From Cristatella mucedo (taxonomy: Eukaryota > Bryozoa > Phylactolaemata > Cristatellidae), in assembly GCA_009760855.2 (NCBI GenBank), contig WPIO01000003.1, positions 13,569,001 to 13,633,000 of the forward strand: DNA of 64,000 nucleotides, read 5' to 3'. The translations under genes were made by a program, and so were the position numbers. The notes under the pieces were generated by a model. That model was not told the DNA's origin. It did no database searches and worked only from the letters and a program-made list of their open reading frames with translations. Shown in pieces: positions 47,080 through 59,091 of the stretch; position 1 is the stretch's first letter, and each line of letters begins with the position of its first letter.

Positions 47080-47925
47080 GACCAATTGCCTGATTGCACA
47101 TACCGTACCGGCATGTACAATCAGGTGCTTACAGCTGGTGCAAAACTCCGCAGCTAGGCTTGTCTGTCGTGAGTGTCACAGTTGCCACATCACACCACTT
47201 CTCGCCGACCTGCACCGGCTACCAGTCAAGCAACGGATTGACTTCAAGGTTTTTTTGCTCGCTTTTAGGTCACTTCATTCTTTGGCTTTAGCCTATCTCT
47301 CAGATTTGCCGAGCTGGTTTGGTCTAGTGGTTAAGGTGCTCACCCCGACCAAGGTCTGATTGAGGTCGTGGGCTCGAGCCCCGAGGCATATGTGAAGCTC
47401 CTGAATAGAGATTAAGTTCTCTTGGGGTGCTATATAAATGAATTATATTTATTTATTTATATTTTATCTACTCCCCCATCAGGCCAAGCATCGTACCACC
47501 CACTTTTCGGAATCCAACAGTTTACCAATACCTCGTACAAACCTCAAATCCTTTGGAGACCGTGCATTTAGTTTTTATGCTGCCAAAGACTGGATCACAC
47601 GCGCCCGACTTGCGTCACAACATCCCCTGACTTGACCACATTTAAAAAGAACTTAAAACACACCTATTTAGGGCAGCATTTAGTGGGTCCCTGTGATTCG
47701 TCCTTCATGTGCTTATGCGTGCTGACATTGTGCATGCTGCTACTAACCACACTTGCATGCTGACCGTGTGCATGTCACCACTAACAATGTTATTCATGTT
47801 GTTTATCAAGCATGCTATTACTCACCATTCAATCGTGTTTTCCTTTGCAGCAAATGTAAAGCACCTAGAAAGAGATTGAGTTCTCTGAGGGTGCTTTATC
47901 AAGTGCATTATTATTTTTATTAAGT
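47080..47925 (+). mobile_element. CR1/L2-like LINE, 5' truncated, split by a SINE
   Basis: Plus strand. IRCLQLVQNSAARLVC and HITPLLADLHRLPVKQ up to 47,305, then a SINE-A insertion, then HQAKHRTTHFSESNSLPIPR and the 3' tail AAGCACCTAGAAAGAGATTG with CTTTATCAAGTGCATTATT. In BBS2 intron 2. Confidence 0.9.
47308..47458 (+). repeat. SINE-A copy inserted in a LINE
   Basis: Full copy (GGTTTGGTCTAGTGGTTAAG, GTCGTGGGCTCGAGCC, GAGATTAAGTTCTCTTGGGG, tail TATTTATTTATAT) interrupting the LINE ORF between LSD and the LLPHQ region, so it is younger than that LINE copy. Confidence 0.93.
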
Positions 47926-48144
47926 GAACATCATCTCATAACACTTAAAAAGCATTTCTAGAAACTGATTATTGGAAGAGCTTTCTCTTGTCTATGCTGT
48001 TTTCGCACATGTATTTAATTTTAGTTTTTGGAAGTCGCACCAGTACCTTTAATCCTTTAGCAGCACGCACTGAAACAATGGACAAAATGTATTACCACAG
48101 CTGGTCGTAATGGAAAGGTTATTTGAAACGTCGCCCTATTCAAA

Positions 48145-48305
48145 GTGAGCCAGTCACTGGGTCTTAGTTAGGGGTAGGGCACTCGCATTCCACTATTCAG
48201 GTCGTGCCTTAGAGTCCTGCAGCATGCAATTCTTTATTTCCCTCTCAAAGTGGTTTTGAAGGCTCTTCTGCCACTATTTAAATAAGGCTGTTAAATCAGC
48301 TAGTC
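48145..48305 (+). repeat. SINE-B copy, plus strand, diverged
   Basis: B-box-like GTCGTGCCTTAGAGTCCTGC, ATTCTTTATTTCCCTCTC, AGGCTCTTCTGCCACTATTT and GGCTGTTAAATCAGCTAGTC end. Confidence 0.75.
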
Positions 48306-48507
48306 CTTACTTACTTTACTGCTCATTTGCTTTAGCAATAGCTGTGAATCGACCACCCCGTAGGCAGACACGCAGAGATACCCTTGTCCATCCGTGCGTG
48401 CTATTCGTGCACACCCGTGCCGCGTGTGGCTTGAGAACAGTGTTGCCAAGAGAAGTCGTTAGCTTTTGTTTCAACCTCGACGGCTCTCAGCTTTCGGCAG
48501 TTAATAA

Positions 48508-48650
48508 TAATATAATATGATTTATTCGTAAAACACCCTAAGAGAACTTAATCACTATTCAGGCACTTCACATATGCCCGGGGCTCGAGCCCACGTCCTC
48601 AGCCAGACCTTGGTCGGTGCGAGCACCATAACCGCTGGACCAAACCAGAA
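48508..48650 (-). repeat. SINE-A copy, minus strand
   Basis: CTAAGAGAACTTAATCACTA (tail), GGGCTCGAGCCCACGTCCTC (B box), CATAACCGCTGGACCAAACC (A box), all reversed. Confidence 0.9.
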
Positions 48651-49183
48651 TAGCAGGATTTCCCCAAAACGAGCAGAGCTCCTGTCTTTAGTCGTATTTG
48701 TCGTTTTAATTGCTATTATGTGTACCTACTTTCTGCATTTTGTTAGCATGCTTTTGTCTCAGCATATCGTCATGTAGTGTCTCTGCTATGTAAATAAAGA
48801 TGGTTTTTCTGTAATACACGGACTTCTTTTACTGTGGGCCAAAACCGCCATTAAAGGGGAGACCATGACACCGACAGACTAGACGATTGCAACTTTAATG
48901 AGCTACACACTCACAGAAATATCTGTATATAGGGCAGCAGGGGGGGGGGCACTTAGAGGCAAACAATTAGGACATGACATCTTGAACTAATCCAATAGTG
49001 CTTCCGGTAATATCAGCTGTATCTTCACCGAATCGAAGCCTGCTGCTGAATTTTCCCTCTCAATTTAACTTACGTATGAAATGTTTCGAATTCTTGTATA
49101 AGCTGTTGTATTTTATTACTATTAGTGACTCACTTTTATTTGATGCACCACTAGGTTTTTATAGCAGGCCATTTCTATTGCAG

Positions 49184-49309
49184 ACTACTGATGGTGGCAA
49201 TGTCGTTGTGATTGGGCAACTTGGTACTATTGAACCTCCATTGGCTGTTGTTGGTGGCAACTGCTCTATCCAAGGCTTTGATTTGGAGGGCAATGATAGC
49301 TTCTGGACG
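49184..49309 (+). CDS. BBS2: BBS2 exon 3
   Basis: 42 codons between ATTTCTATTGCAG and TGGACG/GTAAGT. It includes VVVIGQLGTIEPPLAVVGGN and CSIQGFDLEGNDSFW, matching human IVLGTLGDISSPLAIIGGN and CALQGFNHEGSDLFW. Same length (126 nt) as the human exon. Confidence 0.97.
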
Positions 49310-50274
49310 GTAAGTGATTATGCTTCCATTGAGAGCACACCTGCCTTTGAGCTCCCTCGTTCTGTTTTGCTTTTGCTAGTACACTCAAACTTGGTCGAAG
49401 CACCACCTTTATATAAAAGCACCACCTTCTTATTAGAGCCACATTCTCCTGTTTCCGACACCTGAATTCATTCCCTGAATTTAAGCTCTATGTAAGTGCT
49501 GCCAGGCCGGACCAGTCTTGAGCAGCGTCTGAGGAGAAGTTTGATAGCATTCAGACCCACAGCATTGGCTGTCATTCTTGAGCCTCTCAAAAAGGGTGAA
49601 CTGATATGACATTTGCATGTTGTTGTAAAAGTAGTCGTTTTTCTGCCGAGGAAGAAGCGACATATCTTTCTTGCTTTCTGACGATATCCGGCTTTGGGGA
49701 GTTTAGTGCTATATTAATTCGGCTCTCGGTTCAACCTTCTACCAACGATACTCACATCTAGTTGTTATTTAGGAATTCAGGGCAGCTGAGGTAGCTTAAT
49801 AACTAAATGTCTTTTCGTAGACATTAGTTACTGGATGTTGACCAACTTTCGTAAAACCATATCTTAATAAAATCAAACTGTCCTCATAAGAAACACTAAC
49901 TGTGTCATAAGAACCAAGATTTTTTAGCTGTCCTTATAGGAACCACTGACCGTGTCACAAGAACCAATATCTTTGAGCTTTTAGTCAATAGGGCATCACT
50001 TAGAGTTTGCTGTCAGGGTGTTACCGTGAATCAGGGCCTTATCTGGGCTTTATCAGGGCCTTACTTTTGACATGGGCTATTCTGTCTGCCACTATTTCTG
50101 CCTTCCTCTTTCTCTCCTTTCAAATGCAGAGGTTATAGTTAGTGCTGTCGAAATGCATATTACACGTAGTCGTTAATCTGTGCATTTGGACAGAGTTTTC
50201 GTTTAACGTTCCAAATATCACGTGACTGTAATTATAGTAAGTCAAGTTTTTCCATTTCAGCCAGCTTACTGGCC

Positions 50275-50930
50275 TACCAGCATGTGCGATCAGGCGATTG
50301 CAGCTGGTGCAAAACTCTGCAGCTAGGCTTGTCTTCGTGAGCATTGCAATTGCCACATTACTCCACTTCTCGCCGACCTGCACTGGCTACCAGTCAAGCA
50401 ACGGATTGACTTCAAGGTTTTGTCGCTCACTTTTAGGTCCCTTCATTCTAAGGCTCCAGATATACTACCCCATCAGGCCAAGCATCGTACCACCCACTTT
50501 TCGGAATCCAACAGCCTAGAAATACCTCGTACAAACCTCAAATCCTTTGGAGACCGTGCATTTAGTTTGTATGCTCCCAAAGCCTGGAACTCCCTCCCGA
50601 CCTGCGTCAGAACATCCCCTGACCTGACCACATTTAAAAGGAACTTAAAAACACACCTATTTAGGACAGCATTTAGTGGGTCCCCGTGATTCGTCTTTCA
50701 TGTGCTTATGCGTGCTGACACTTGTGCATGCTGCCACTAACCACATTTGCATGCTGACCCTGTGCATGTCACCCCTAACCATATTATTCATTTTGTTTGT
50801 TTTTCAAGCATGATTTTACTTACCATTCAATTGCATTTCACTTTGCAGCAAATGTAAAGCGCCTAGAAAGAGATTAAGTTCTCAGAGGGCACTTTATCAA
50901 GTGCATTATCATTATTATTATTATTAGTGT
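50275..50930 (+). mobile_element. CR1/L2-like LINE, 5' truncated, well preserved
   Basis: Plus strand, in BBS2 intron 3. An 89-codon frame gives RTTHFSESNSLEIPRTNLK, SFGDRAFSLYAPKAWNSLPT and a LKTHLFRTAF end, the consensus C-terminus of this family. It is followed by AGCGCCTAGAAAGAGATTAA, CTTTATCAAGTGCATTATC and (ATT)n. This is the least damaged 3' end and among the youngest copies. Confidence 0.92.
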
Positions 50931-51689
50931 ATCATAGGAGTAACGGCTAACACAGTCCTAACAAATGAACAGGGGAAAGTATGAATTTACAAAGCAAGGA
51001 ATCCATGAATCTATCATACTCAAGTGTGTTCCCAAGCTGCACATTACAATTTGATCTTGATAGCCCCTGTAAGCTAAGCTTTTGCGAATTCTAGCTCTGC
51101 AGGAATAAAACCAATAGGTGCAGGTGAGGCTCTACTGAAGGACGGTTGCTTGTCCATAGTTTTTATTTCTGTTTTGTAAGTGTTTTGGGCACATGTTAAG
51201 CAGCAAAATTTGTCGGTTTTTGAATGTGCTCCATTTCCTCAAAAGACAAATTTTCGAATTGAACTTGTGCTCACTACATCATACCTTTGGTCATATTCTG
51301 ATAAGTGTCTTACTCTGTCATCAACCTTAATGCCAGAGCTTTGCCACATGCAACACTGGCAATTTTTTCGGAAATTTATGCGTTAGGAAACGAGAGCTTC
51401 AATTCACGTCCTGGCATCTCTACCAGAGTGTAAACAATTCCAACTTTAACATCGCATACTGTGTATGCGTACAAGCTCTCAGACTCCTAAAGTATGCAGT
51501 AGGAGTACGATTGTAAATGCTCGTAAGTAGAGCTGCCAAAAATAAATCTTATCTGACATTGAAATCTTGCTGAAATGTGGCTACTATATTGATCTACAAA
51601 TCGCAGAAAGAAATTCAGCATCTTATCGCCTTGACTGAAGAGATAGGATACTTTGGTTAGAATAGCTGACGCGAGCCAAAATTCTCAGT

Positions 51690-51990
51690 AGGGCTCACAA
51701 GGCCTGCCACGTCCTAGCTGTGTATGTTGCTGAGCTGCTACGGTGTATTGACTGCCTCATTCTTTAATTTACAGACTTCTGGTGACAGATACTTTTGCTT
51801 AGCAGATCCTCGACTAAGGAACTCATTTCCCACAATTCTTATTCAACGAACATATTTTTCCTCTTGCTACCTATTTTGAGGAATTTTTTCCTGCTATCAT
51901 TTGTTGCTACTTACTTCTTAAGCTGTCCTAGCTCTGCTAAATGATCCTTGATTTTTGGTTGCTGTTTGAAGGTAATACTGTTTACTACTT
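51690..51990 (+). mobile_element. remnant of the second CR1-like lineage
   Basis: Resembles the end of the element at 24.0 kb (for example a diverged FCLADPRLRNSFPTILIQ compared with SAGPRLWNSLPQFL). Short and degraded. Confidence 0.45.
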
Positions 51991-52064
51991 ATGGCACAGC
52001 GAGAGGCTTTGGGTACAGAACAATTAACAGATAACTTTGTGCAGTTACAAGATACACGATCCAT

Positions 52065-52140
52065 TCACTCACTCACTCACTCACACTCACTCACTCACTC
52101 TCCCAGACACATACACACACACACACACACCACACACATG
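52065..52140. repeat. (CACT)n and (CA)n microsatellites
   Basis: CACTCACT units followed by an ACAC run. Confidence 0.93.
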
Positions 52141-52544
52141 CTATACACATACGAACCCATATACTATATAGGCAAGAATATGCCTGTGTATGCTGTGTAC
52201 CCAAGGTATGACAGTTGGTCTGTTCAATGGATGTGTCGCTTTATGCATTCTGTCTCATGGTCTATGCAGGTGTATCACTTTGCATGGTCATCGTGCATGA
52301 AAATTACTGGCATTGTCCGTGATGCCACTCTCGAGAGGTGGGACTCTCGATTTATTACTGCTGTGACTACTGCTGAAGCTCCCTGTGACCAGATGTCTCT
52401 GGTTGCCTTTGCGATCATTGATTTCTCTCAATTGGTCAAGCCTTGCCGACACCTGTAGCTTTTCCCCAACACATCTTGCAAAAATGGACACGTTACTTGC
52501 GCAAAGTAATAACGTATCAATCGAGTATCTTATTAACTTTTCAG

Positions 52545-52607
52545 GTAACCGGTGACAATGTTTGCTCATTAGCTCTCGTCGATTTCGATGGAGACGGCAG
52601 AAACGAG
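52545..52607 (+). CDS. BBS2: BBS2 exon 4
   Basis: 21 codons, VTGDNVCSLALVDFDGDG plus RNE, between TTAACTTTTCAG and AACGAG/GTATTG. The DFDGDG motif, an acidic loop seen in integrin-like propeller repeats, is identical in human. Confidence 0.97.
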
Positions 52608-52727
52608 GTATTGAACTTTTTTTTTGGCCACCAAGAGTTTACAGTTTGGAGTATAGTCATGCATGAATCTGCGGTTCCAGTGCTTTCATTTTCCAACATC
52701 ACGTACTCACTGCTCTTACGATTCTAG

Positions 52728-52910
52728 CTGGTTGTTGGCTCCGAAGATTTCGACATACGTGTGTTTCGTGAGGATGAAATAGTGGCTGAAATGACAGAGA
52801 CCGAAGCAATTACGTGCCTGTGCCCTATGTCGGGCCTGCACTTCGGCTATGCACTGGCAAATGGAACGGTTGGTGTGTACAATAAGTCGGAGCGCCAATG
52901 GAGGATTAAG
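52728..52910 (+). CDS. BBS2: BBS2 exon 5 (followed by a GC donor)
   Basis: 61 codons starting after [50 protein letters not shown] and QWRIK. Human has [15 protein letters not shown] and RFGYALSNGTVGVY. After AAG at 52910 the intron begins GCAAGT, not GT. Splicing there joins WRIK directly to SKNQ of exon 6, exactly as in the human WRIKSKNH. The only nearby GT (52915) would shift the frame. Confidence 0.96.
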
Positions 52911-53400
52911 GCAAGTTATTACGTGGTGCTGCAATGCTGCTAGTTGTGAGTTTTCCTATGTACAGATTACTAGGTATTCTTTAGTTTAATGCCAATACAG
53001 GGATGCTTAAATGTAGCAGCTTAGCAAAACCAAGGGAGCTGCAACCACGGAATGCAAACGTCATTTCTCTTGAATTTCATGGAGCTGTTGCTGGGCTAGT
53101 AATAACTTTTGAAAAAGACTGGCCATGCCGGGCTTACTTTTCGAGTTGGGCATGCGATGCCGTTGGCACCGAAAGCACGCATGTTAAAAGTTGTCAAGTT
53201 CAGGAAGACATCTTTAAAATGGTGAAACCAAAGTGATATGCACACTTCAAGTAGTCACTGACGTATTATAGCATGCGATGCAATTTGTGGGTACATTTCA
53301 ATAACTATTGTGTTTTGACTGGTTTTGACTTTTCTCTGTGCTACATAGATTCAGGCTCTCTTGGAAACAAAAATGGGAATAATCAATATAAATGCTTATA

Positions 53401-54064
53401 CAGTCGTCCCTCACCACTTTGTGCTTCGACTTTCCCGGCTTCACTCTATCGTGGTTTTTTCAAATAAATTCGTTAACCAGTTGATCGGGATAGTGAAAAT
53501 GATGCAGCACGTGCACGGTTGTCCGAGTTAGTTATGCACCACTGTATTAAAACTAAAATTAAAATTACTGTACATATGGACTGCAGGTCTATGAATTCGA
53601 GCAGCCCCGCAAATCTTTCAATGCCAGGTGCAGCCGCGCGACCACTCCTTACGTGTGGGCAAGATCGTTTATCCAAAAAAAGTCGGTGCAGTGAAACCAA
53701 GCCATTCAGATTGTGCTGTTCACTGATTGGCTACCCTATCCTCTAAATGTACAATTAAATGTACAAAAATAATAACAGTACGATATTTGCAACGTCTAAT
53801 ATGTCTTATTCTCTCTTGTTTGTGTGTCTAATCTATTGGGTAATGTTAGTGTAATGGTGACTAAAAAAAAAAACTAAAGGGGTGTTGTTTCGTGTCCAGA
53901 GGCATCTAATAATGTTAGCAACCGTATTTAGACGGTCGTGAACAGGTTTTGTATGCTCTAACTACAGAAATATTTCATTTATAAATAAAGAATCCTATTT
54001 CACGGAAATCACTTATGGCGGTAGAGCCTGGAACTGAATAATCGAAATAAACGAGGGGCGACTG
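53401..54064. mobile_element. pogo-like non-autonomous DNA transposon
   Basis: Left end CAGTCGTCCCTCACCACTTT and right end ...AACGAGGGGCGACTG are inverted repeats (CAGTCG-CCCTC) directly flanked by TA on both sides, the expected target duplication. The AGCCTGGAACTGAATAATCG near the right end resembles ends of Tigger/pogo elements. No transposase is seen. Lies in BBS2 intron 5. Confidence 0.8.
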
Positions 54065-54584
54065 TAATTGGATATTCTAAATTCAAGGACGAACTAGATC
54101 AGCAGGGGAAAATAAGTTACTCCAGTGTCATGTCATCTTATTCGATATTTGGCTCAGCACTTCAGCCCCTAAGCCGTCCTTCTGATTGCATTTTCATTAC
54201 TTGTTACTCGTGTTTATTCATATCTGGTCAAGTTGGGATGAATGCAGCCATGTCTATGAAGGATATAAAACTCGGAAAGGAGAAAACTACTGTTGGAGAA
54301 TTTTTCGGCTCTATACCATGAAAAGCTGAAGCTGCAAATAAGGTTAGCTTAATCTTGATAATAATAGTCTTAACTTTACAAGGTTTTAGCCTTCAGTTAG
54401 CACGAACAGATATTTAGTTGGGGCAAAATGGTTTTTCAAATGAAGTCAGTGGAAATAAATCTGATGCCAAAAAGACTCCCATTTAGTTCTGGGATGCGGG
54501 TGGGTAATGCAGAGTGGACCTAAGTTCTGAATTTATAGAGATGTCTCCCCTGTTTCTGCTGTTGAAAGATAAAGTAAAGTCGGC

Positions 54585-54720
54585 CGAGTGATAGGTCTAG
54601 TTTATTTGGTAGCAGGAGAGCCTTTTCGGCTATTTGCTCTACCCTTGCTGCTTTCAATGAAGAACTGACTGCTTCAGGACTCGAACGCTCGACCTGTGCA
54701 TGAAGTGCAAGCACTTTTCT
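54585..54720 (-). repeat. SINE-B copy, diverged
   Basis: AGGTCTAGTTTATTTGGTAG, AGAGCCTTTTCGGCTATTTG, GACTCGAACGCTCGACCTGT (reversed B box). Confidence 0.7.
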
Positions 54721-54729
54721 CTTAGGTTA

Positions 54730-57230
54730 AGTAATTCTTTACTGCTGTTGTGGCTTATCAGCTAAGCTGTTAAAGGTGCATGTACATCATTCCGGGTTAC
54801 TCTGCCCTTTGTCGCTTCTCCTAAAACTAGGAGTTTTTTTGATTTTAAGTTTGCACTCCGGCATTGAATAAGTTGCTACTACAAATGTTTCCTTACTGTT
54901 TCTTACCACTGCAAGAATACAGCACATCTTATGTATCTGCGTCTGTTACTCCAGAAAGCCACATATACTAAGTAGATGTTACATGGTTAGTATTGTGCAT
55001 CACAAACAAAGGCCAAGTTCCTTTCGGTGTGCATATATTCGCCCGAAGACTTCCTCTTATGGAATAAAGAGAAATTGAACTGCATAAATGATTCAGGAGG
55101 ACAGTCGAAGAATTGGGTAGCATAGAAGTAGCAGTGACACAGGACTGCCAGACAGGAAAAGGAAGTGCTGATCTGCAGAGCACGGGAGGAGAGGATTTAT
55201 ATGAATTTTGGGTCTCAGATACAAAGAGCAATAGCTGCTGCTGCCAACAAGTAAAGTCTAATGACAAATCATAAATAATAAAAAATAATGTACAGCTAAT
55301 TTCTCGTCCTGTAAGGATGCGAGGACCCAAGGAGGCTGAAACTGGTGAAGTAGTTCTAGGAAATATGACGGAGCCGAGGCTATATGTTAGAGTTAGAATT
55401 ATGCTATCTGTTGATCAACCGGAAGCTATCACAACTCATTTAGTGAAGAAGACACGTGACGAATTTTATTGAATTTAAAGACTAACCTAGTGGCCAGATT
55501 CATCAACAACTGTAGGGGCTTGCTAGCTTTTTGACAGTATTTTAGTGAACATTTTCTATCGCTTGAAATTAACCAAGGTTTTGGAATCTCAGGTGCTTGC
55601 CAATACTTCTCAAGCTGTTTCATACAGCTCTTAAGCTCTTTTTTTTTATCAGGAAATGGGATTGGCTGACCTATTTCTCTAACTACACTACCGATTTCTT
55701 GCATTGGTCGAATGAGGTCAGGCCTACGTCTGGGCATGCTCAAAACCAGAAGTCTCAAATCTTAAAAACTCCCAAACTCGTGCCAGACAGTTGGTAAAAT
55801 GCGTGTCTCTTGAGAGGAAACCCGGCAAATCCAAAATTCCTACTTCAGTGTGGGCTGATTGTGCTACCAAATACTATCTTTCGAAAACCACAACTGTTTC
55901 CTTACCGACCTGAAAGCACCAAACATGCTAATTTTGCAATTTTGTGTATGTAATAGGCTAATCATGGTGGCAAGCATGCATCATTTGATACATGTATTGC
56001 TTCCTCATATTAATCTTACCTTGTAGTAGGATTTTGTAGTCTTCATTTGGTAAAACTCTGCAACGATTCAGATTTGTGTTGATTGCCAGGGTGCGTTTTT
56101 TCGGCTCATCACTTTATATGTACGTATATATCTGATGCACACACACACATATAAAAGCAGGTAAACATGTATAGGCATAAATGCATGCTGGCTCAAAAAA
56201 TCAACGAACTGTAAGAATCACAAAGCAGCCTCAAATATTTAACTATTTCACGAACCCCTGGCCAACAAAATGTAGCCGAAACACAGGATTAGACTGAATT
56301 AGAAATATGAATAAAAATGGTGACAACTAATGCCTTGAAATGCTTGCCAGGTGGAAAAACATGTGAAATGAACCAGTTGTTGTCGTTTTCGGAGCAATAC
56401 TCAGCTTTGACGTGATTAATGAAATGATTTTGACATGATATGATTAATTGGATACACTACATATCCTCTTTCTGAAAATGCATCATTACGGCTATATTTT
56501 CTCAGGACTAATATTTAAAACAAGATATAATATTTATTTAAATTACTTTAAAATTACCATTCTTAGCACAATTAGCATACTGATATTTGAAACAAGCTTT
56601 TTTGCTCATACCTAGCCTAAGTTCAAACATGGATCGAAATGATGTAGAAATCAATGGAGCAGTAAACAGCAGAAGTCATCTACCAGCACTTACCAGTGCT
56701 TATCTCATAAACCAGAAGTGATAGAATCCATGTAAACTGCCTTCTAATAAGCTTAACTACGGTCTGTCCAAGTGGTGCTTGGAAGATGACTACCCAATCC
56801 TCTTATAATAAATGCAGTCCAATATTGTTAGTTTCCAGCATCTCTTTGAATCTTATGCTTGTAATGCAGCTTGTCACGAAGTCAAAAAAGAACCAGGCAT
56901 TTACCGATAAAAGTGCAGGCCTGAATGCCGCTTCAAGAAGTAGTTTTGGCTTATTTTTCACCAATTTAGGGACTTTATACCCATGAAGGGAACCTATAGA
57001 GTCCTGTGCTTCTTCTTCTTTTTAAAATGTATGTGCCGCAAGTCAGAGCCTAGTGAGTAGGAAAATTACGAATTTTATTTCTGAGCCTTTCACAGTGGTC
57101 ACGGCACTTGTTGCATGTGGACTTGGCAACTGCAATGTTTCTGCTACTTCGTTAAAAAAAATGTCAAAATAATTCGTAGTTTTCAGCACATTTTTTATTA
57201 AGAAGGCTACCAATATGACCCGTCCAAATT
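54730..57230. other. BBS2 intron 5, unannotated part
   Basis: AT-rich non-coding sequence. No splice-flanked open frame with family similarity and no recognised repeat, apart from a short CA run near 56,140. Confidence 0.5.
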
Positions 57231-57239
57231 TGCACCGTT

Positions 57240-57785
57240 TTTAAGATTTAATGCTCCTGACCACTATCTAGAAAAGGATTGTGCCTGGTCCCTGATTCTA
57301 GCTAAATTGAGCTACTGCAATTTTCTCAGCAAGGCTGTAAGCAGCCGTGATCAAGCCTTCAATACCAATCCTCAATATGTTCACCAGATTATCCTCAAAT
57401 TTAGCAGTCGAGTCCCTTGCCGTTTGAAAGATGGGTACAAGTCAGAATTATTTTCATCTGACTACTATTCAAGGTCAACTAAGGCTTGGATCCTCCTACC
57501 TACTTCAACTGCTTCAGCCGTAGCAGTCTTCTTTCCAGCGTATTCGTAGATAGTTCTAGGAAAATTACTTGCACACCTATGTTGTGTTTAAAGACTGCTA
57601 GAGACGATGCTTTCACTTTGAAAGTCCTTGATTGGGAGTTGTTACCACTTTTATAGCTGCCACTGTCAGTAGCACCGAAGAAGCTAACGTTTTGCCAGCC
57701 TTTCTTCATCGTTAATGTAAAGCGCCTAGAAAGAGATTAAGTTCTCTGAGGCGCTTTTATCAAGTGCATTATTATTATTATTATC
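57240..57785 (+). mobile_element. diverged CR1/L2-like LINE 3' end
   Basis: Plus strand: LAKLSYCNFLSKAVSS, then YYSRSTKAWILLPTST (compare FSLYAPKAWNSLPT) and the consensus tail AAGCGCCTAGAAAGAGATTA with CTTTTATCAAGTGCATTATT at 57,719-57,785. The body is more diverged than its tail. Confidence 0.7.
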
Positions 57786-57969
57786 GTTTGCTGCCTCTTG
57801 ATTCCCTGACAGCGCTCTCACTCTCCCTTGAATTCAACTTTGCGTAACGTATATAAACAGAGATAAAAATTTCAAAATATCGCTTGTGATCATAAGTGCT
57901 CATTGTTCGGCTTCTCAAGGTATTTAAAAGGATGCCTGTGGCAGTTTTAGACTCGGCCTAACGACAAGG

Positions 57970-58246
57970 GTATGATTATGAGTAATGGAATACTGTACAT
58001 TGCATTAAATAGACAATAATAATAATACGACATTTGTCGATTTTGTTGCTCGAGTACACAGGTCTACAGTTCATTCGTACAGTAAATTTAATTTTAATTG
58101 TAATACAGGAGTGTGTAATTGACTCAGACAACCGTTCACACACTATCATTTTCACTATCTCGATCAACATTTTAATGATTATATTTGGAAAAAAATTGCA
58201 ATAGAGTGAAGAAGTCGAAGTACGAAGTGATGACGGACGACTGTAT
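57970..58246 (-). mobile_element. second copy of the pogo-like element, truncated
   Basis: Reverse complement of the element at 53.4 kb: CAGTCGTCCGTCATCACTTC end at 58,246, then GATCGAGATAGTGAAAATGA matching GATCGGGATAGTGAAAATGA, and TACTGTACGAATGAACTGTA. The other end is missing. Confidence 0.75.
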
Positions 58247-58489
58247 ATGTTCAGTGTGTTCTGTGATGTTTTTGTCTCATGCAATGCCTATTCTGAGCAT
58301 TTTTTGAATGTCTGGTTACTGCCATTAGCTATAATTCATGGCAGGGTTTCTGCTACAGTCCTATTTTTCCATAGCCTCGGAATAGCCCCCCCCCACCACA
58401 AGTTGCAATGCTCACACAGGCTGCTAAGAATTGTGTGAGCATTCTGAGAATTCAGAAATTCTTAATAAGTGAAAGGCTTGCAGCATTTC

Positions 58490-58600
58490 TATTGCAGCTA
58501 ATGAACGTTACTGCCTTTCACCCCAGTTGCAGCAAGAAAGAATTGCCTGCTTCAGGAGTCGATACTCAAACTGGGTCATGAAGTGCAAGCACCTTGGCTC
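58490..58600 (-). repeat. SINE-B fragment
   Basis: AAGAATTGCCTGCTTCAGGA, CAAACTGGGTCATGAAGTGC, the reversed B-box end of the family. Ends about 80 bases before BBS2 exon 6. Confidence 0.6.
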
Positions 58601-58677
58601 TGGGCTTGGACGCAGATGCACATTTTTATGTAACTGTTATTGTTCATCGTTGATGCAGATTCCTGTTTTTATTGTAG

Positions 58678-58842
58678 TCGAAAAACCAGCCCATCAGTCT
58701 CGGTAGCTACGACCTCGATAACGACGGTGTGCCCGAGTTGATCACGGGCTGGAGTAACGGCAAGCTCGATGCTCGTAGTGACAGAACCGGTGAAGTAGTG
58801 TTCAAGGACAACTTCAATGCTCCAATCGCAGGACTTGTAACG
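58678..58842 (+). CDS. BBS2: BBS2 exon 6 (last found in window)
   Basis: 55 codons between TTTTTATTGTAG and [57 protein letters not shown] and IAGLVT. The [20 protein letters not shown] block is identical to human apart from one residue. The next human segment (EGDYRMDGHIQLICC) is not found before 64,000. Confidence 0.97.
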
Positions 58843-59091
58843 GTAGGCTGCATGTCACACCAGCTAGGACAGACACTGTGCATTCTTCGTGTTGGCTCAG
58901 GTTTTTGGGCTGTGCATTTGTGTTGCCAGTTTATTGGACTCATACTGTACCAGTATCTGGGCAGATATGGGGGTAGAAAATAGAAAGAGATAGATAGATA
59001 GATAGGTAGAGGTAGATGTAGAGATAAACTGCCCTCCAAAAGTTTTACGCACCTGGTCTATCGATCTGAGTTCGGCTGTTGCTAATGCCAG

